Source: Alloactinosynnema sp. L-07 (GTDB lineage: Bacteria > Actinomycetota > Actinomycetes > Mycobacteriales > Pseudonocardiaceae). Taken from it: a stretch of DNA of 64,000 nucleotides. The notes beneath the pieces were generated by a model. The model was not told the origin of the DNA. It saw only the letters and a program-made list of their open reading frames with translations, and did no database searches. This document shows, piece by piece, positions 19,757 through 28,583 of this stretch. Within the stretch, counting starts at the first letter, position 1, and each line of letters opens with the position of its first letter. The position numbers were made by a program, and so were the translations under genes. The DNA lies in assembly GCF_900070365.1 (NCBI RefSeq), contig NZ_LN850107.1, positions 3,534,001-3,598,000 on the forward strand, in the 5' to 3' direction.

Positions 19757-19948
19757 GCAATAAACCACCCGCGCGACCGCCGGGACCGGACTGTCGGCGA
19801 CCGACGGTAGCCTTCCGGTGACACGTTCATGGGGGAGCGGCGCGGGGGTGCGCTGAGGGCAAGTAACGACGGAACCGAATGCCGCCGCGCGGAGTCGGAC
19901 CTCTACGGTGTCCGCACGATCACGCGACGTCCCCAGGGGGAACCGGAA

Positions 19949-20575
19949 ATGTCACAACCGCCGCAGCAGCCCTACGGTCAGCCCGACCCCTACCAGGGCG
20001 GCTACCCGCAGCAGGGCGGCTATCCGCAGGGCGCCCCGCAGCCGGGTTTCCCGCAACAGCCGGGTTTCCCGCAACAGCAGGGCTACCCGCAGCCGGGTCA
20101 GCCCCAGCCGGGCTATCCGCAGCCAGGCCAGGGCGGCCACCAGCAAGGCGGCTACCCGCAGCCGGGCTACCCGCAGCAGCAGTACGGCGGCCTGGCCCCC
20201 TACGGCGCCGCGCCCCAGCGCAGCAAGCTGCCGTGGATCATCGCGGGCGGTGGCCTCGTGGTGATCGGCATCGTGCTGACGCTGGTGTTCACCCTCACCG
20301 GCGGCGGGCCGCGCGGCGTGGTCGAGTCCTACATCTCCGCCATCGAGGCCCGCGACATCAAGGCGCTCAACGCGCTGGCGTGCGACGAGAAGGACCGACT
20401 GCCCGAGGACGTCTTCGAGAAGAACAAGGACCGCATGCCGCAGGACATGAAGATCCTCTCGGTCGAGGAGACCGGCGACACCGCCAAGGCCAAGATCGAG
20501 ATGAAGATCGAAGGCAAGACTCGCGACGAGACCGTCGATCTGAAGAAGAACAACGGCGATTGGTGCGTGGACTGA
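19949..20575 (+). CDS. Pro/Gln/Gly-rich single-pass membrane protein with DUF4878-like domain
   Basis: 208 residues. Residues 1-90 are repeats of a [15 protein letters not shown] unit, then one membrane helix ([23 protein letters not shown]), then an extracytoplasmic domain of about 95 residues starting [18 protein letters not shown] and ending NNGDWCVD. The C-terminal half resembles the small DUF4878-type lumazine-like domain of secreted actinobacterial proteins. The ATG at 19949 begins [11 protein letters not shown]. The next gene is a clear paralogue. Confidence 0.75.
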   Translation: MSQPPQQPYGQPDPYQGGYPQQGGYPQGAPQPGFPQQPGFPQQQGYPQPGQPQPGYPQPGQGGHQQGGYPQPGYPQQQYGGLAPYGAAPQRSKLPWIIAGGGLVVIGIVLTLVFTLTGGGPRGVVESYISAIEARDIKALNALACDEKDRLPEDVFEKNKDRMPQDMKILSVEETGDTAKAKIEMKIEGKTRDETVDLKKNNGDWCVD

Positions 20576-20739
20576 CCGGTCCGCGGGTCCCATGGGAGCG
20601 GGACCACTGGCGCGGGCCCGTGCGGCCGAAGTAGACAGTTGCAGCAAGCGGCCACGACCGTTGTGCGCCTGATTCTTCCTGGAAGAGTCGGCCCCGACGG
20701 TGATCGCACTACAACTGATCCTCCAGGGGGAGCCCCGCC

Positions 20740-21384
20740 ATGTCCCAGCCGCCGCAGCCGCCCTTCGGCCAAGCCGACCCGTACCAGGGCGGCTACCCAC
20801 AGCAGGGTGCTTTCCCGCAGCAGCAGACCGCCCAGCCCGGTTACCCGCAGCAAGGCTATCCGCAGGTTTCGCCACAGCAGGGACACCCGCAGGGGGACCC
20901 CCACGCGGGTGGCTACGCCCAAAACCAGTTCGGCGGCCCGCAGCAGCCGTACGGGTATCCGCAAGCCTATGGCGCTCCGCAGAAGCGCAACTCGACGCCG
21001 ATCATCGTCGCCGTCGCGGTTCTCGCGGTGGTCGGCATCGGTCTCACGCTGTTCCTCACCCTCGGCGAGAGCGGCGGGAGCGGCGGCAGCGCCCGAGACG
21101 CGAGCGCCCGAGACACGGCGGAGAAGTTCGTCGGCGCCGTGCGGTCCAAGAACCCGGACGCGGCCCGAGCGCTGGTCTGCGACGAGAAGGACAAGTCCCG
21201 CGTCGACGAATCCGGGGCCTTCACCAGGTCCGGCTTCGAGGTCACGCTCGGCGATGTCTCCGAGAGTGGCGACACCGCGACCGCGACGTTGATCATCAAG
21301 ATCAAGGACAAGAGCACGACCTCGGTCATGACACTGGCGAAGCGAAGCGGCGACTGGTGCGTCGACGACGTGGACCGAGGCTGA
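20740..21384 (+). CDS. Pro/Gln/Gly-rich single-pass membrane protein, paralogue of the preceding gene
   Basis: 214 residues with the same plan: PQQ-rich N-terminus ([17 protein letters not shown]), a membrane helix near 85-108 and an outer domain (ARDTAEKFVGAVRSKNPDAA) ending RSGDWCVDDVDRG. Both outer domains share a CDEKDK/CDEKDR segment and the GDWCVD end, so a disulfide between the two cysteines is likely. The 164 bp separating the two genes suggests separate promoters. Tandem duplication is the simplest origin. Confidence 0.75.
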   Translation: MSQPPQPPFGQADPYQGGYPQQGAFPQQQTAQPGYPQQGYPQVSPQQGHPQGDPHAGGYAQNQFGGPQQPYGYPQAYGAPQKRNSTPIIVAVAVLAVVGIGLTLFLTLGESGGSGGSARDASARDTAEKFVGAVRSKNPDAARALVCDEKDKSRVDESGAFTRSGFEVTLGDVSESGDTATATLIIKIKDKSTTSVMTLAKRSGDWCVDDVDRG

Positions 21385-21390
21385 TCTCCC

Positions 21391-21418
21391 CCGGCGAGCG
21401 AGGCGACTCGCTCGCCGG
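21391..21418. terminator. bidirectional terminator hairpin
   Basis: A perfect 11-bp stem (21391-21401 and 21408-21418) with a six-base loop lies between the stop codons of the convergent membrane protein and alcohol dehydrogenase genes. Confidence 0.75.
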
Positions 21419-21425
21419 TCTCCGG

Positions 21426-22511
21426 TCACGGGTTGAACCGCACCAGGGTCCGGGCGCCGCGCCCATCGCGCATGTCGGCGAAGGCGGCCTCGATGCCGTC
21501 GAGGTCGGTGGTGGCGGTGACCAGGCTCGACACGTCCAACTGTCCACTTCGGACCAGGTCGAGCAGGCGCGGCACGTCGACATCGGGGTCGGTCGAGCCG
21601 AAGAGGCAGCCGGTGAGGGTGCGGCCGAAGTAGTAGAGCTCCAGCGCGCTGAACTCCACCTTCGCCTTGGCCGACCCGACCCCGACGACCACCACGTGCC
21701 CGCCGCGCCTGCTCGACGACCACGCGGTGCGGATGGCCGCCGGGTGGCCGACGCACTCGAAGGCGATGTCGACGCCGCGGCCGCCGGTCAGCTTGCGGAT
21801 CGCCTTCGCGGTGGTCTCGTCGGAGACGAGGAAGTCGGTGGCACCCTGCGCGAGCGCCAAGTCGGCCTTGGCCGCCGACGTGTCGACGGCGATGATCGGC
21901 CCGGCGCCCGCGATCCGCGCGGCCTGCAGCACCGACAGCCCGACCCCGCCGACCCCGACAACGACGACGGACTGTCCGGGCCGCACCTGGGCGGTGTTGA
22001 ACACCGCGCCCGCGCCGGTCAGCACCGCGCAGCCGAGGACAGCGGCCTGCTCCAGCGGAATGTCGTGCGGGATCTTCACCGCGCCGCGCTCCGGCACGAT
22101 CGTCTCCTCGGCGAACGCCCCCGCGCCCAGCCCCGGGTACAGCGCGGTGCCGTCGGCCAGTTCGGCGTGCGGGATCTCGACGGCGTCGGCGGCCCGCTCG
22201 CACAGATAGGGCTCGCCCGCGTCGCAGAACCAGCACGACCGGCACGGCGGCGCCCAGTTCAGCAAGACATGGTCACCGTGCTCGACGCTCGTGACGCCCT
22301 CCCCCACCGACAGCACGACGCCCGCGCCCTCGTGGCCGAGCACCGCGGGCACCGGCTGCCGCAGCGTGCCGTTGGCCAGGGACAGGTCCGAGTGGCACAC
22401 CCCCGCCGCGACCACCCGCACGCGCACGCGCCCGGGGCCGGGTTCGGGCAGGACGATGTCGGTGACCTGCAACGGCTTCCCCTGCTCGGAAAGCACGGCG
22501 GCCCTGACCAT
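21426..22511 (-). CDS. zinc-dependent alcohol dehydrogenase (MDR family)
   Basis: 361 residues. Catalytic zinc ligands are in GVCHSDLS and GHEGAGVV; structural zinc cysteines are in CRSCWFCDAGEPYLC; the NAD site is GVGGVGLSVLQAARIAG. This matches class III-like medium-chain dehydrogenases of actinobacteria that oxidise primary alcohols or S-hydroxymethyl adducts. Start chosen at 22511 after AAGGAG. It lies upstream of two acyl-CoA dehydrogenase genes' 3' end on the same strand but 122 bp apart; a shared pathway for alcohol or fatty substrates is plausible but unproven. Confidence 0.85.
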   Translation of the reverse strand: MVRAAVLSEQGKPLQVTDIVLPEPGPGRVRVRVVAAGVCHSDLSLANGTLRQPVPAVLGHEGAGVVLSVGEGVTSVEHGDHVLLNWAPPCRSCWFCDAGEPYLCERAADAVEIPHAELADGTALYPGLGAGAFAEETIVPERGAVKIPHDIPLEQAAVLGCAVLTGAGAVFNTAQVRPGQSVVVVGVGGVGLSVLQAARIAGAGPIIAVDTSAAKADLALAQGATDFLVSDETTAKAIRKLTGGRGVDIAFECVGHPAAIRTAWSSSRRGGHVVVVGVGSAKAKVEFSALELYYFGRTLTGCLFGSTDPDVDVPRLLDLVRSGQLDVSSLVTATTDLDGIEAAFADMRDGRGARTLVRFNP

Positions 22512-22633
22512 TCGGACTCCTTCAAATTTGTGGACTGAATCGAACCTAGCCATGCGGCTCGTCGAGTTAGAAGCCTGACGGCGCGGGTCTATTTGGTCAG
22601 GCGCGGTTGTGAGGTCGTGGAACTGACTTGAAC

Positions 22634-23803
22634 CTAACCGAGAGTGCCGGACACCGATGCGTGGCCCTTGAGCAGGTTGCGGGCGATCGTGCGCCGCTGG
22701 ATCTCGTCGGTGCCCTCATAGATCCGCAGCAGCCGCAACTCCCGATACCAGCGCTCCACCGGCAGTTCGCGGGTGTAGCCCATGCCGCCGTGGACCTGTA
22801 GGACCCGGTCGACGATCTCGTTGGCCTTGACCCCGCCGAACAGCTTGGCCACCGACTGCGCGTGCCGCGAGTCGGCACCGGAGTCGACCAGCCAGGCCGC
22901 GTGCAGCACCAGCCAACGCAGCGCCTCGATCTCCACCGCGGAGTCGGCGATCATCCACTGGATCGCCTGGTACTCGGCGATGGGCTTGCCAAAGGTGACA
23001 CGGGTGTTGGCCTGCTCGATGGCCATCCCGACCAGCCGCTCACACGCCCCGAGCGCCCGCGCGGGCAGCAGGTACCGGCCGCGGCCGATCCACTGCATCG
23101 CCAGCTCGAACCCGCGGCCGACCTCGCCGAGGATGTTCTCCTGGGGCACGCGGACGTCCTGGAACACCAGCGCCGCCGGACCCCACTGGCCCATGGTGTC
23201 GATCGGCTCGGACTTCCACCCGGCCGCGCGGTCGACCAGGAAGCACGTGACGCCGCCGTTGGCGCCTTTGTCCCTGTCCGTCACCGCGAAAACCATCGTG
23301 AAATCGGCCTCATGGCCGCCGGTGATGAACGTCTTCTCACCGTTGATGATCCAGTCGGTGCCGTCCTGCCGCGCCGACGTGCGAATCGCCTTGGCGTCGG
23401 ACCCCGCGCCGGGCTCGGTGATCGCGAAGCATGATTTGCGCTCACCGCTGATCGTCGGCAGCAAGTAGCGCTGCTTCTGCTCGTCGTTGGCGTGATAGAG
23501 AATGATGTCGGCGGCGCCGCCGAAGCGGAACGGGACGAACGAGCGCCCGAGTTCGGCTTCGAGCAGGGCCGTCATCACCGCGCTGAGCCCCATGCCGCCG
23601 TACTCCTGCGGCGTCTGCGCGCCCCAGAAGCCGGACTCCTTCGCCTTGAGCTGCAACGCTTTCAGCTCGTCGGCGGGCAGTCCAGGCTGGTTGGCCCGCT
23701 CGCGGCGCAGGACTTCCGCCTCCAGAGGCATGATCTCCTTGCGGACGAACGTGCGCACCCAGTCGCGGACTTCGCGTTCCTCGGGGCTCAGCGAGAAATC
23801 CAT
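22634..23803 (-). CDS. acyl-CoA dehydrogenase
   Basis: 389 residues with the three-part acyl-CoA dehydrogenase fold. The FAD-binding SCFAITEPGAGSDAKAI, the KTFITGGHEADFTMV strand and the C-terminal catalytic glutamate in YEGTDEIQRRTIARNLL are intact. GGMGYTRELPVERWYR is typical of actinobacterial FadE proteins. It follows the next acyl-CoA dehydrogenase gene by only 8 bp, so they are co-transcribed and could form a heteromer or act in sequence. Substrate unknown. Confidence 0.9.
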   Translation of the reverse strand: MDFSLSPEEREVRDWVRTFVRKEIMPLEAEVLRRERANQPGLPADELKALQLKAKESGFWGAQTPQEYGGMGLSAVMTALLEAELGRSFVPFRFGGAADIILYHANDEQKQRYLLPTISGERKSCFAITEPGAGSDAKAIRTSARQDGTDWIINGEKTFITGGHEADFTMVFAVTDRDKGANGGVTCFLVDRAAGWKSEPIDTMGQWGPAALVFQDVRVPQENILGEVGRGFELAMQWIGRGRYLLPARALGACERLVGMAIEQANTRVTFGKPIAEYQAIQWMIADSAVEIEALRWLVLHAAWLVDSGADSRHAQSVAKLFGGVKANEIVDRVLQVHGGMGYTRELPVERWYRELRLLRIYEGTDEIQRRTIARNLLKGHASVSGTLG

Positions 23804-23811
23804 CTCACTCC

Positions 23812-24963
23812 TTAGACGAAAGCGTTGATCCCGGTCAGCGCGCGGCCGATGAGCAACTTCTGGATCTGGCTCGTGCCCTCATAGAGCGTCATGACGCGGG
23901 CGTCGCGCAGGTACTTGGCGACGGGGTACTCGTCGAGGTAGCCATAGCCGCCGAAGACCTGGATGGCTAGGTTCGCCGCCGACACCGCGTTCTCGCTGGC
24001 GAACAGCTTGGCCATCGACGCCGCGGTGCCGAACGGCTGACCGCGCTCGATCAGGTCGGCCACCCGCCACACCAGCAGCCGGGCCGCGTCGGTGGCCACG
24101 GCCATGTCCGCGAGCATCTCCTGGACGAGCTGGTAGCCGGCGATCGGCTTGCCGAACTGGGTGCGCTCGGTGGCGTACTTGACGCTCGCGTCGAGCGCGC
24201 CCTTGGCCAGGCCGACACAGCCCGCCGCGACCGACATCCGGCCCTTGTCCAGCGCCGACATCGCGATCTTGAATCCGACGCCCTCGTCGCCCAGCCGGGC
24301 CGAGGCTGGCACGCGCACGCCGTCGAGGACGAGTTCGCCGGTCGACTGGCCGCGCAGGCCGAGCTTGCCCTTGATCTCCCGGTGGGCGAACCCGGCCGAG
24401 TCGGTGGGCACCAGGAAGGCGCTGATCCCCTTGGGGCCGGGACCGCCGGTGCGGGCGAAGATCAGCGAGACGTCGGCCCAGGTGCCGTTGGTGATGAACA
24501 TCTTCGAGCCGGTGATGACGTAGTCGTCGCCGTCGCGCACCGCGCGGGTGGCCAGACTGCTGGCATCGGATCCGGTGTCGGGCTCGGTCAGGCCGAAGCA
24601 GGCCAGGGACTCCCCGGAGCTGAGCCGGGGCAGCCAGTGCCGCTTCTGCTCTTCGTCGCCCCAGTACGCGGTGGACTTGCCGACCAGGCCAAGGGAGACG
24701 CTGACGATGCCGCGGATCGCGGAGTCGCCGCGACCGAGTTCCTCCATCATCAGGCAGTAGGACAGGTGGTCGCCGCCGGAGCCGCCGTACTCCTCCGGGA
24801 TGGTCATGCCGAGGAACCCGACGGCGCCGAGCTTGCCGACGATCGCCCGGTCGACCTGCTCCCGCCGGTCCCACTCGGCGGCATTCGGCACGACCTCCTT
24901 GTCGATGAAGTCGCGCGCGAGATCCCACAGGGCCTGCTGCTCGTCGCTGAGTGCGAGGTCCAT
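23812..24963 (-). CDS. acyl-CoA dehydrogenase
   Basis: 383 residues. Contains ACFGLTEPDTGSDASSL, GSKMFITNGTWADVSL, and the catalytic glutamate in LYEGTSQIQKLLIGRAL, closest in style to short/medium-chain and butyryl-type enzymes. The ATG at 24963 follows GGGAG. First gene of an operon with the acyl-CoA dehydrogenase below it, divergent from a TetR gene with an operator-like palindrome between them. Confidence 0.9.
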   Translation of the reverse strand: MDLALSDEQQALWDLARDFIDKEVVPNAAEWDRREQVDRAIVGKLGAVGFLGMTIPEEYGGSGGDHLSYCLMMEELGRGDSAIRGIVSVSLGLVGKSTAYWGDEEQKRHWLPRLSSGESLACFGLTEPDTGSDASSLATRAVRDGDDYVITGSKMFITNGTWADVSLIFARTGGPGPKGISAFLVPTDSAGFAHREIKGKLGLRGQSTGELVLDGVRVPASARLGDEGVGFKIAMSALDKGRMSVAAGCVGLAKGALDASVKYATERTQFGKPIAGYQLVQEMLADMAVATDAARLLVWRVADLIERGQPFGTAASMAKLFASENAVSAANLAIQVFGGYGYLDEYPVAKYLRDARVMTLYEGTSQIQKLLIGRALTGINAFV

Positions 24964-24975
24964 GACGCTCCCTGA

Positions 24976-24998
24976 TAAACCATACGGTGTTAGGTTTA
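24976..24998. promoter_or_regulatory. operator-like palindrome between acyl-CoA dehydrogenase and tetR genes
   Basis: TAAACC at 24976-24981 and its reverse complement GGTTTA at 24993-24998, 11 bp apart, lie 13 bp ahead of the dehydrogenase ATG. The position fits repression by the divergent TetR-family protein. Confidence 0.55.
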
Positions 24999-25050
24999 CC
25001 CAGGATAGGCCCGACCGCCCGTGACCACCAACGTGACCCAGGAGACACCC

Positions 25051-25677
25051 GTGCCCCGCCCGAGCACCCCACTGCTCAGCCGCGCCCGCATCCGCGCGCA
25101 CGCGCTGGCGATGGTGGACACCGCGGGCCTGGGCGGCCTGTCGATGCGTAAGCTGGCGGGCGACCTCGGCGTCCAGGCCCCGTCGCTGTACTCGCACTAC
25201 CGCACGAAAGACGAACTGCTACAAGACATCGCCGACGACATCATGTCCACAGTGGACATCAGTGACTTCGCGACGGACTGGGCGGCCGGCGTGCGGACGT
25301 GGGCCCGCTCGTACCGCGCCGCGATGGCCGCGCACCCGAACATGGTCCCCGTCATCGCCGCGGGCCCCGCCCGCCGCGAGACCGCCCTGGCCCGCGCCGA
25401 CGCCGTCCACGGCGGCCTCGTCCGCGCGGGCTGGCCCCCGCGCTACGCCACCATGATCGGCGCCTCAACCAAATACCTGGTCCTCGGTGCCGCGATGAGT
25501 TCCTTCTCGCGCGGCTTCGAGGACGACGTCCAGGTCTATGTCGACCGCTACCCCCACCTGGACCAGGCCCACCGCCTCCGCGACCACGCCGACGAGATCG
25601 ACGCCGACAGCTTCGAACTGGCCCTCGACGCCTTCATCCACGGCCTCACGGCCCTGCGAGCGACCCTGTCACCCTGA
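25051..25677 (+). CDS. TetR-family transcriptional regulator
   Basis: 208 residues. The N-terminal helix-turn-helix is MRKLAGDLGVQAPSLYSHYRTKDELL, in the style of the TetR_C (tetracycline-repressor-like C-terminal) group. The GTG at 25051 is preferred over the one at 25021 because CAGGAG lies six bases upstream. It is divergent from two acyl-CoA dehydrogenase genes and probably controls them; an acyl-CoA ligand is plausible but not shown. Confidence 0.85.
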   Translation: MPRPSTPLLSRARIRAHALAMVDTAGLGGLSMRKLAGDLGVQAPSLYSHYRTKDELLQDIADDIMSTVDISDFATDWAAGVRTWARSYRAAMAAHPNMVPVIAAGPARRETALARADAVHGGLVRAGWPPRYATMIGASTKYLVLGAAMSSFSRGFEDDVQVYVDRYPHLDQAHRLRDHADEIDADSFELALDAFIHGLTALRATLSP

Positions 25678-25710
25678 CTTGGAGACCGAAGAAGATCAGC
25701 ACCGGCCTGG

Positions 25711-26946
25711 TCAGGTCAGTACCTCGCGAGCCGCCCGCAGGCCGGATTCGACCGCGCCCTCCAGGTATCCCGTCCAGGTCCGGGCCGTCTCGGCGCCTGC
25801 CCAGTGGACCCGGCCCGTCGGTGTCGGCGGCGCGGTGAACGCGGACAGGGCGCCGGGGCGCGGAAGGGCGGAGTAGCCGCCGCGGACGTGTGGGTCGTCC
25901 TGCCACGCCTTCTCGTGCCAGTCCAGCGGATGGCGCGCGCCGGCGCCCAGCGCGCGGGCCGCGGTGGTCAGCACCGTGTTCTTGCGTTCCTCCAAGGTCA
26001 TCGCGGCAAGGGTGCGGGCGCGGTGTCCTGGGACGAGTACCGCGAGGTGGCCGGGGCCGCCGGGGGGCGAGACGTCGGCTATCGCCGGGACCAGTCCGTC
26101 AAGGGCGATGACCTCGCCGCTCAGTCCGTCCCGACGCCAGAACGGGGTGTCGTAGACGGCGACCGCCTTGTAGATCGTGCCCATGAACGTGCCCCGTTCG
26201 AAAGCGGCGCGGTCCTTGGGCAGCGGCGGGTCGTGGCGGATGTCGGCGGCGACCGGGGGTGGGATCGCCACGATCGCGTGGGCCGCCCGGATCGGGCCTG
26301 CCATGGTGTCGATCACGACGTGGTCGGGTGTGCGGTGGATCGCCGTGGCCGGACGGGACAGGTGGACGTCCAGCCCGGCGGCGACCCGGTCGGCGAGCGC
26401 CCCGGCTCCCCCGGTGAGCAGCGAATCCTGTGCCCCTCCTTCGACGCCGAGCATCGACCGCAGCCCACCAGCGGCGCGCACGCCCGACGAGAACGCGGCC
26501 AGCGACACCTGGTCGACATCGGCGGCGAAGGCCTCGGCGATGATCACCTCAAGGAGCGAGCGCGCCTTGCGGTGCGGGATCTTGGTCAACCAGTCGGCGA
26601 TCATCGTGTGGTCGTCTTGGGGCGCTTGCCTGGACAAACGCAGCAGGGCGACGCCCGCGACGAGAACCGTGACGCCGCCGCCGCCCAGGAACCTGCGCTT
26701 GCCCAGGGTGGGTGTGGCGAAGGTGGACACGCCGTGGTCGGCGGCGAGTGCCTTCATCCGGCGATGTTCAGGGCCGAGCCACGTACCGCCCAAGTCAACC
26801 GCCGACTCCACGACCGACATCACGGTCCGCGCGCGCCCGCCGACGCGGTCCGCCGCCTCCAGCACCGTCACGTCGACACCGTTTCGGCGCAGCTCCCGGG
26901 CCGCCGTGAGTCCGGCGAAGCCCGCTCCGATCACCACCACGTTCAT
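25711..26946 (-). CDS. flavin monoamine oxidase family protein
   Basis: 411 residues. FAD dinucleotide motif GAGFAGLTAARELRRNG, the GGRARTV arginine motif and the C-terminal GRVHWAGAETARTWTGYLEGAVESG typical of monoamine oxidases are present. Substrate is unknown; relatives oxidise primary amines, polyamines or amino acids. The ATG at 26946 gives MNVVVIGAG. It is divergent from a TetR gene with overlapping palindromes between, so it is probably the regulator's target. Confidence 0.87.
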   Translation of the reverse strand: MNVVVIGAGFAGLTAARELRRNGVDVTVLEAADRVGGRARTVMSVVESAVDLGGTWLGPEHRRMKALAADHGVSTFATPTLGKRRFLGGGGVTVLVAGVALLRLSRQAPQDDHTMIADWLTKIPHRKARSLLEVIIAEAFAADVDQVSLAAFSSGVRAAGGLRSMLGVEGGAQDSLLTGGAGALADRVAAGLDVHLSRPATAIHRTPDHVVIDTMAGPIRAAHAIVAIPPPVAADIRHDPPLPKDRAAFERGTFMGTIYKAVAVYDTPFWRRDGLSGEVIALDGLVPAIADVSPPGGPGHLAVLVPGHRARTLAAMTLEERKNTVLTTAARALGAGARHPLDWHEKAWQDDPHVRGGYSALPRPGALSAFTAPPTPTGRVHWAGAETARTWTGYLEGAVESGLRAAREVLT

Positions 26947-26977
26947 ACAACGATCGTTGCATAACGCCTGTTGCATG
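26946..26977. promoter_or_regulatory. two operator-like palindromes between amine oxidase and tetR genes
   Basis: CAACGATCGTTG (26948-26959) is a perfect 12-bp palindrome touching the amine oxidase start. A second imperfect one with TGCA ends follows at 26958-26975. Both overlap where polymerase for the two divergent genes would bind. Confidence 0.6.
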
Positions 26978-26995
26978 ACAAGGTACGCTGCTCAG

Positions 26996-27553
26996 GTGCC
27001 CCGCCAGATCAACCACGCCACCCGACGCGACGCGATCAGTGACGCAGTCGTCGCCATCGCCGCCGACCACGGGTTCGCGGCGGTGACGATCCGCGCCGTC
27101 GCCAAGCACGTGGGCGCCTCCACCTCCGTCGTCACCCACTACGTCGCCAGCCGCGACGAACTGCTCCGCGGCGCGGTCCGGCGCGAGCTCGCCATCCGGC
27201 AGGACGAGGCCGACACCGCCCTCGCGGGCCTGTCTGGCGCGACCGGCCTGCGCGCCCTGGTGCACTGGGCGGTGACCGACCTGGGCGAGCGGGTGCACCG
27301 CTTCTGGCTGGCCCTGCTGATCGCCGCCCACGCCGAGCCGGTGCTGCGGGCGGAGCTGAACGAGTTCAATACCTGGTGGGACACCCACCTACGCGACTTC
27401 GTCACCGAATCCGGTGTCTCGTCTCCCGAGGTCGTCATCGATACCCTCGACGTCGTCATCGACGGCCTTGTCACGGCGGGATTCGAGGCCCCCTTCGACG
27501 CCGCCCGCCGAGACCGGGTGCTCGACCGCGTCTGGACAGCTCTCGACCTCTGA
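26996..27553 (+). CDS. TetR-family transcriptional regulator
   Basis: 185 residues from the GTG at 26996; an ATG at 26975 would add seven. The DNA-binding part is ISDAVVAIAADHGFAAVTIRAVAKHVGASTSVVTHYVASRDELL, and the C-terminal half resembles the BetI-like group. A TANNNT -10 element (TACGCT, 26984-26989) six bases before the GTG would give a leaderless transcript, supporting this start. Divergent from the amine oxidase gene. Confidence 0.82.
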   Translation: MPRQINHATRRDAISDAVVAIAADHGFAAVTIRAVAKHVGASTSVVTHYVASRDELLRGAVRRELAIRQDEADTALAGLSGATGLRALVHWAVTDLGERVHRFWLALLIAAHAEPVLRAELNEFNTWWDTHLRDFVTESGVSSPEVVIDTLDVVIDGLVTAGFEAPFDAARRDRVLDRVWTALDL

Positions 27554-27619
27554 CGACAGGAAATACCACAGCGGGTCTGGGCGACAGACAGGACCAGTTA
27601 GCCATGAGAGCATCGCGAG

Positions 27620-27919
27620 ATGGCGGTCCCACCAGACAAGGCGCGGCGCAAGCAGATACGTGACCAGTACAAGCGCGCCGAAAGGGAGGCTCGGGCAGCG
27701 GCGCTTCCGATGAGCCGTGAGCAGCTCGCGGAGCTTGTCGAGTTCGTTGGCGACCTCGTGGTCTCGGAAGGCTGTGACCACACCCTGCGACACACCCAAG
27801 TCTGGATCCGCGCTCATGACCTCGAGTGGACGCCGATCGCCGGAGGGCTGGCCGAACTCGGCGGCTACTGCGACTGCGAGGTCGTCATGAACTGCGACCC
27901 CGAGGACGTGTTCGACTAA
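27620..27919 (+). CDS. DUF2695-containing small protein
   Basis: 99 residues with a basic N-terminal helix (PDKARRKQIRDQYKRAERE), a coiled middle and the C-terminal motif LGGYCDCEVVMNCDPE with three cysteines, matching DUF2695. Function of the family is unknown. It is followed by a terminator and is convergent with the conservon. Confidence 0.7.
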   Translation: MAVPPDKARRKQIRDQYKRAEREARAAALPMSREQLAELVEFVGDLVVSEGCDHTLRHTQVWIRAHDLEWTPIAGGLAELGGYCDCEVVMNCDPEDVFD

Positions 27920-27941
27920 CCATCCGACCACCTCCCACGGA

Positions 27942-27968
27942 GGCCGTGTCCCGCACGGGGGCACGGCC
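27942..27968. terminator. terminator between DUF2695 gene and conservon
   Basis: An 11-bp stem with one G-U pair (27942-27952 with 27958-27968) lies 22 bp after the DUF2695 stop and 13 bp after the convergent GTPase stop. Confidence 0.7.
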
Positions 27969-27980
27969 TTCGCGCCTCGC

Positions 27981-28583
27981 TCAGCCGACGCCCGCGCCGT
28001 GCAGGGTGACCCAGCGGCGCATCGAGTACTCGACCATGGTGATCAAGGTGTTCTTGGTCGACTGACGGTCCCGCGCGTCGCACGTGACGATTGGGACTTC
28101 CGGGCCTACGGCCAGGGCGTCGCGGACTTCCTCGACATCGTGGCCGAGCATTCCGTCAAAGCAGTTCAGTCCGATGACGTAGGGCAGGTTGCGCTCCTCG
28201 AAGAAGTCGATCGGGGAGAAGCAGTCCGCCAGCCTGCGCGTGTCGGCGAGCACCACCGCGCCGATCGCGCCGCGGACCAGGTCGTCCCACATGAACCAGA
28301 AGCGCTGCTGGCCCGGCGTGCCGAACAGGTACAGGACCAGGTCGGAGTCGAGCGATACGCGGCCGAAGTCCATCGCGACGGTGGTGGTGGACTTGTTCGG
28401 GGTGGCCGCGATGTCGTCGATGCCCATGCTGGCGGTGGTCATCACCGCCTCGGTGGTGAGCGGCATGATCTCCGAGACCGAGCCGACGAAAGTCGTCTTG
28501 CCCGCGCCGAAGCCACCCGCCACGACGATCTTGACCGAGGTCAGCGTGGGGGCCGCCGAGTCCTCAAAGCCGACGGAGTCCAC
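27981..28583 (-). CDS. cvnD: conservon Ras-like GTPase (CvnD)
   Basis: 200 residues. P-loop GGFGAGKT at 23-30, switch region TTTVAMDFGRV, DxxG equivalent LFGTPGQQRFWFMW and the base-recognition LNCFDG. This is the CvnD/MglA-like small GTPase group. The GTG start lies inside the end of cvnC (20-bp overlap). Last gene of the cvnABCD unit, whose products form a membrane-associated complex resembling a G-protein-coupled system in Streptomyces. Confidence 0.93.
   Translation of the reverse strand: MDSVGFEDSAAPTLTSVKIVVAGGFGAGKTTFVGSVSEIMPLTTEAVMTTASMGIDDIAATPNKSTTTVAMDFGRVSLDSDLVLYLFGTPGQQRFWFMWDDLVRGAIGAVVLADTRRLADCFSPIDFFEERNLPYVIGLNCFDGMLGHDVEEVRDALAVGPEVPIVTCDARDRQSTKNTLITMVEYSMRRWVTLHGAGVG

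Noticed and set aside
19714..19830. Cobalamin riboswitch upstream of cbiM
   Set aside because: None of the conserved B12-box sequence was found in the short leader.
19980..20200. Repeats in the PQ-rich gene considered as CRISPR or VNTR
   Set aside because: They are coding GYPQ units inside an open frame.
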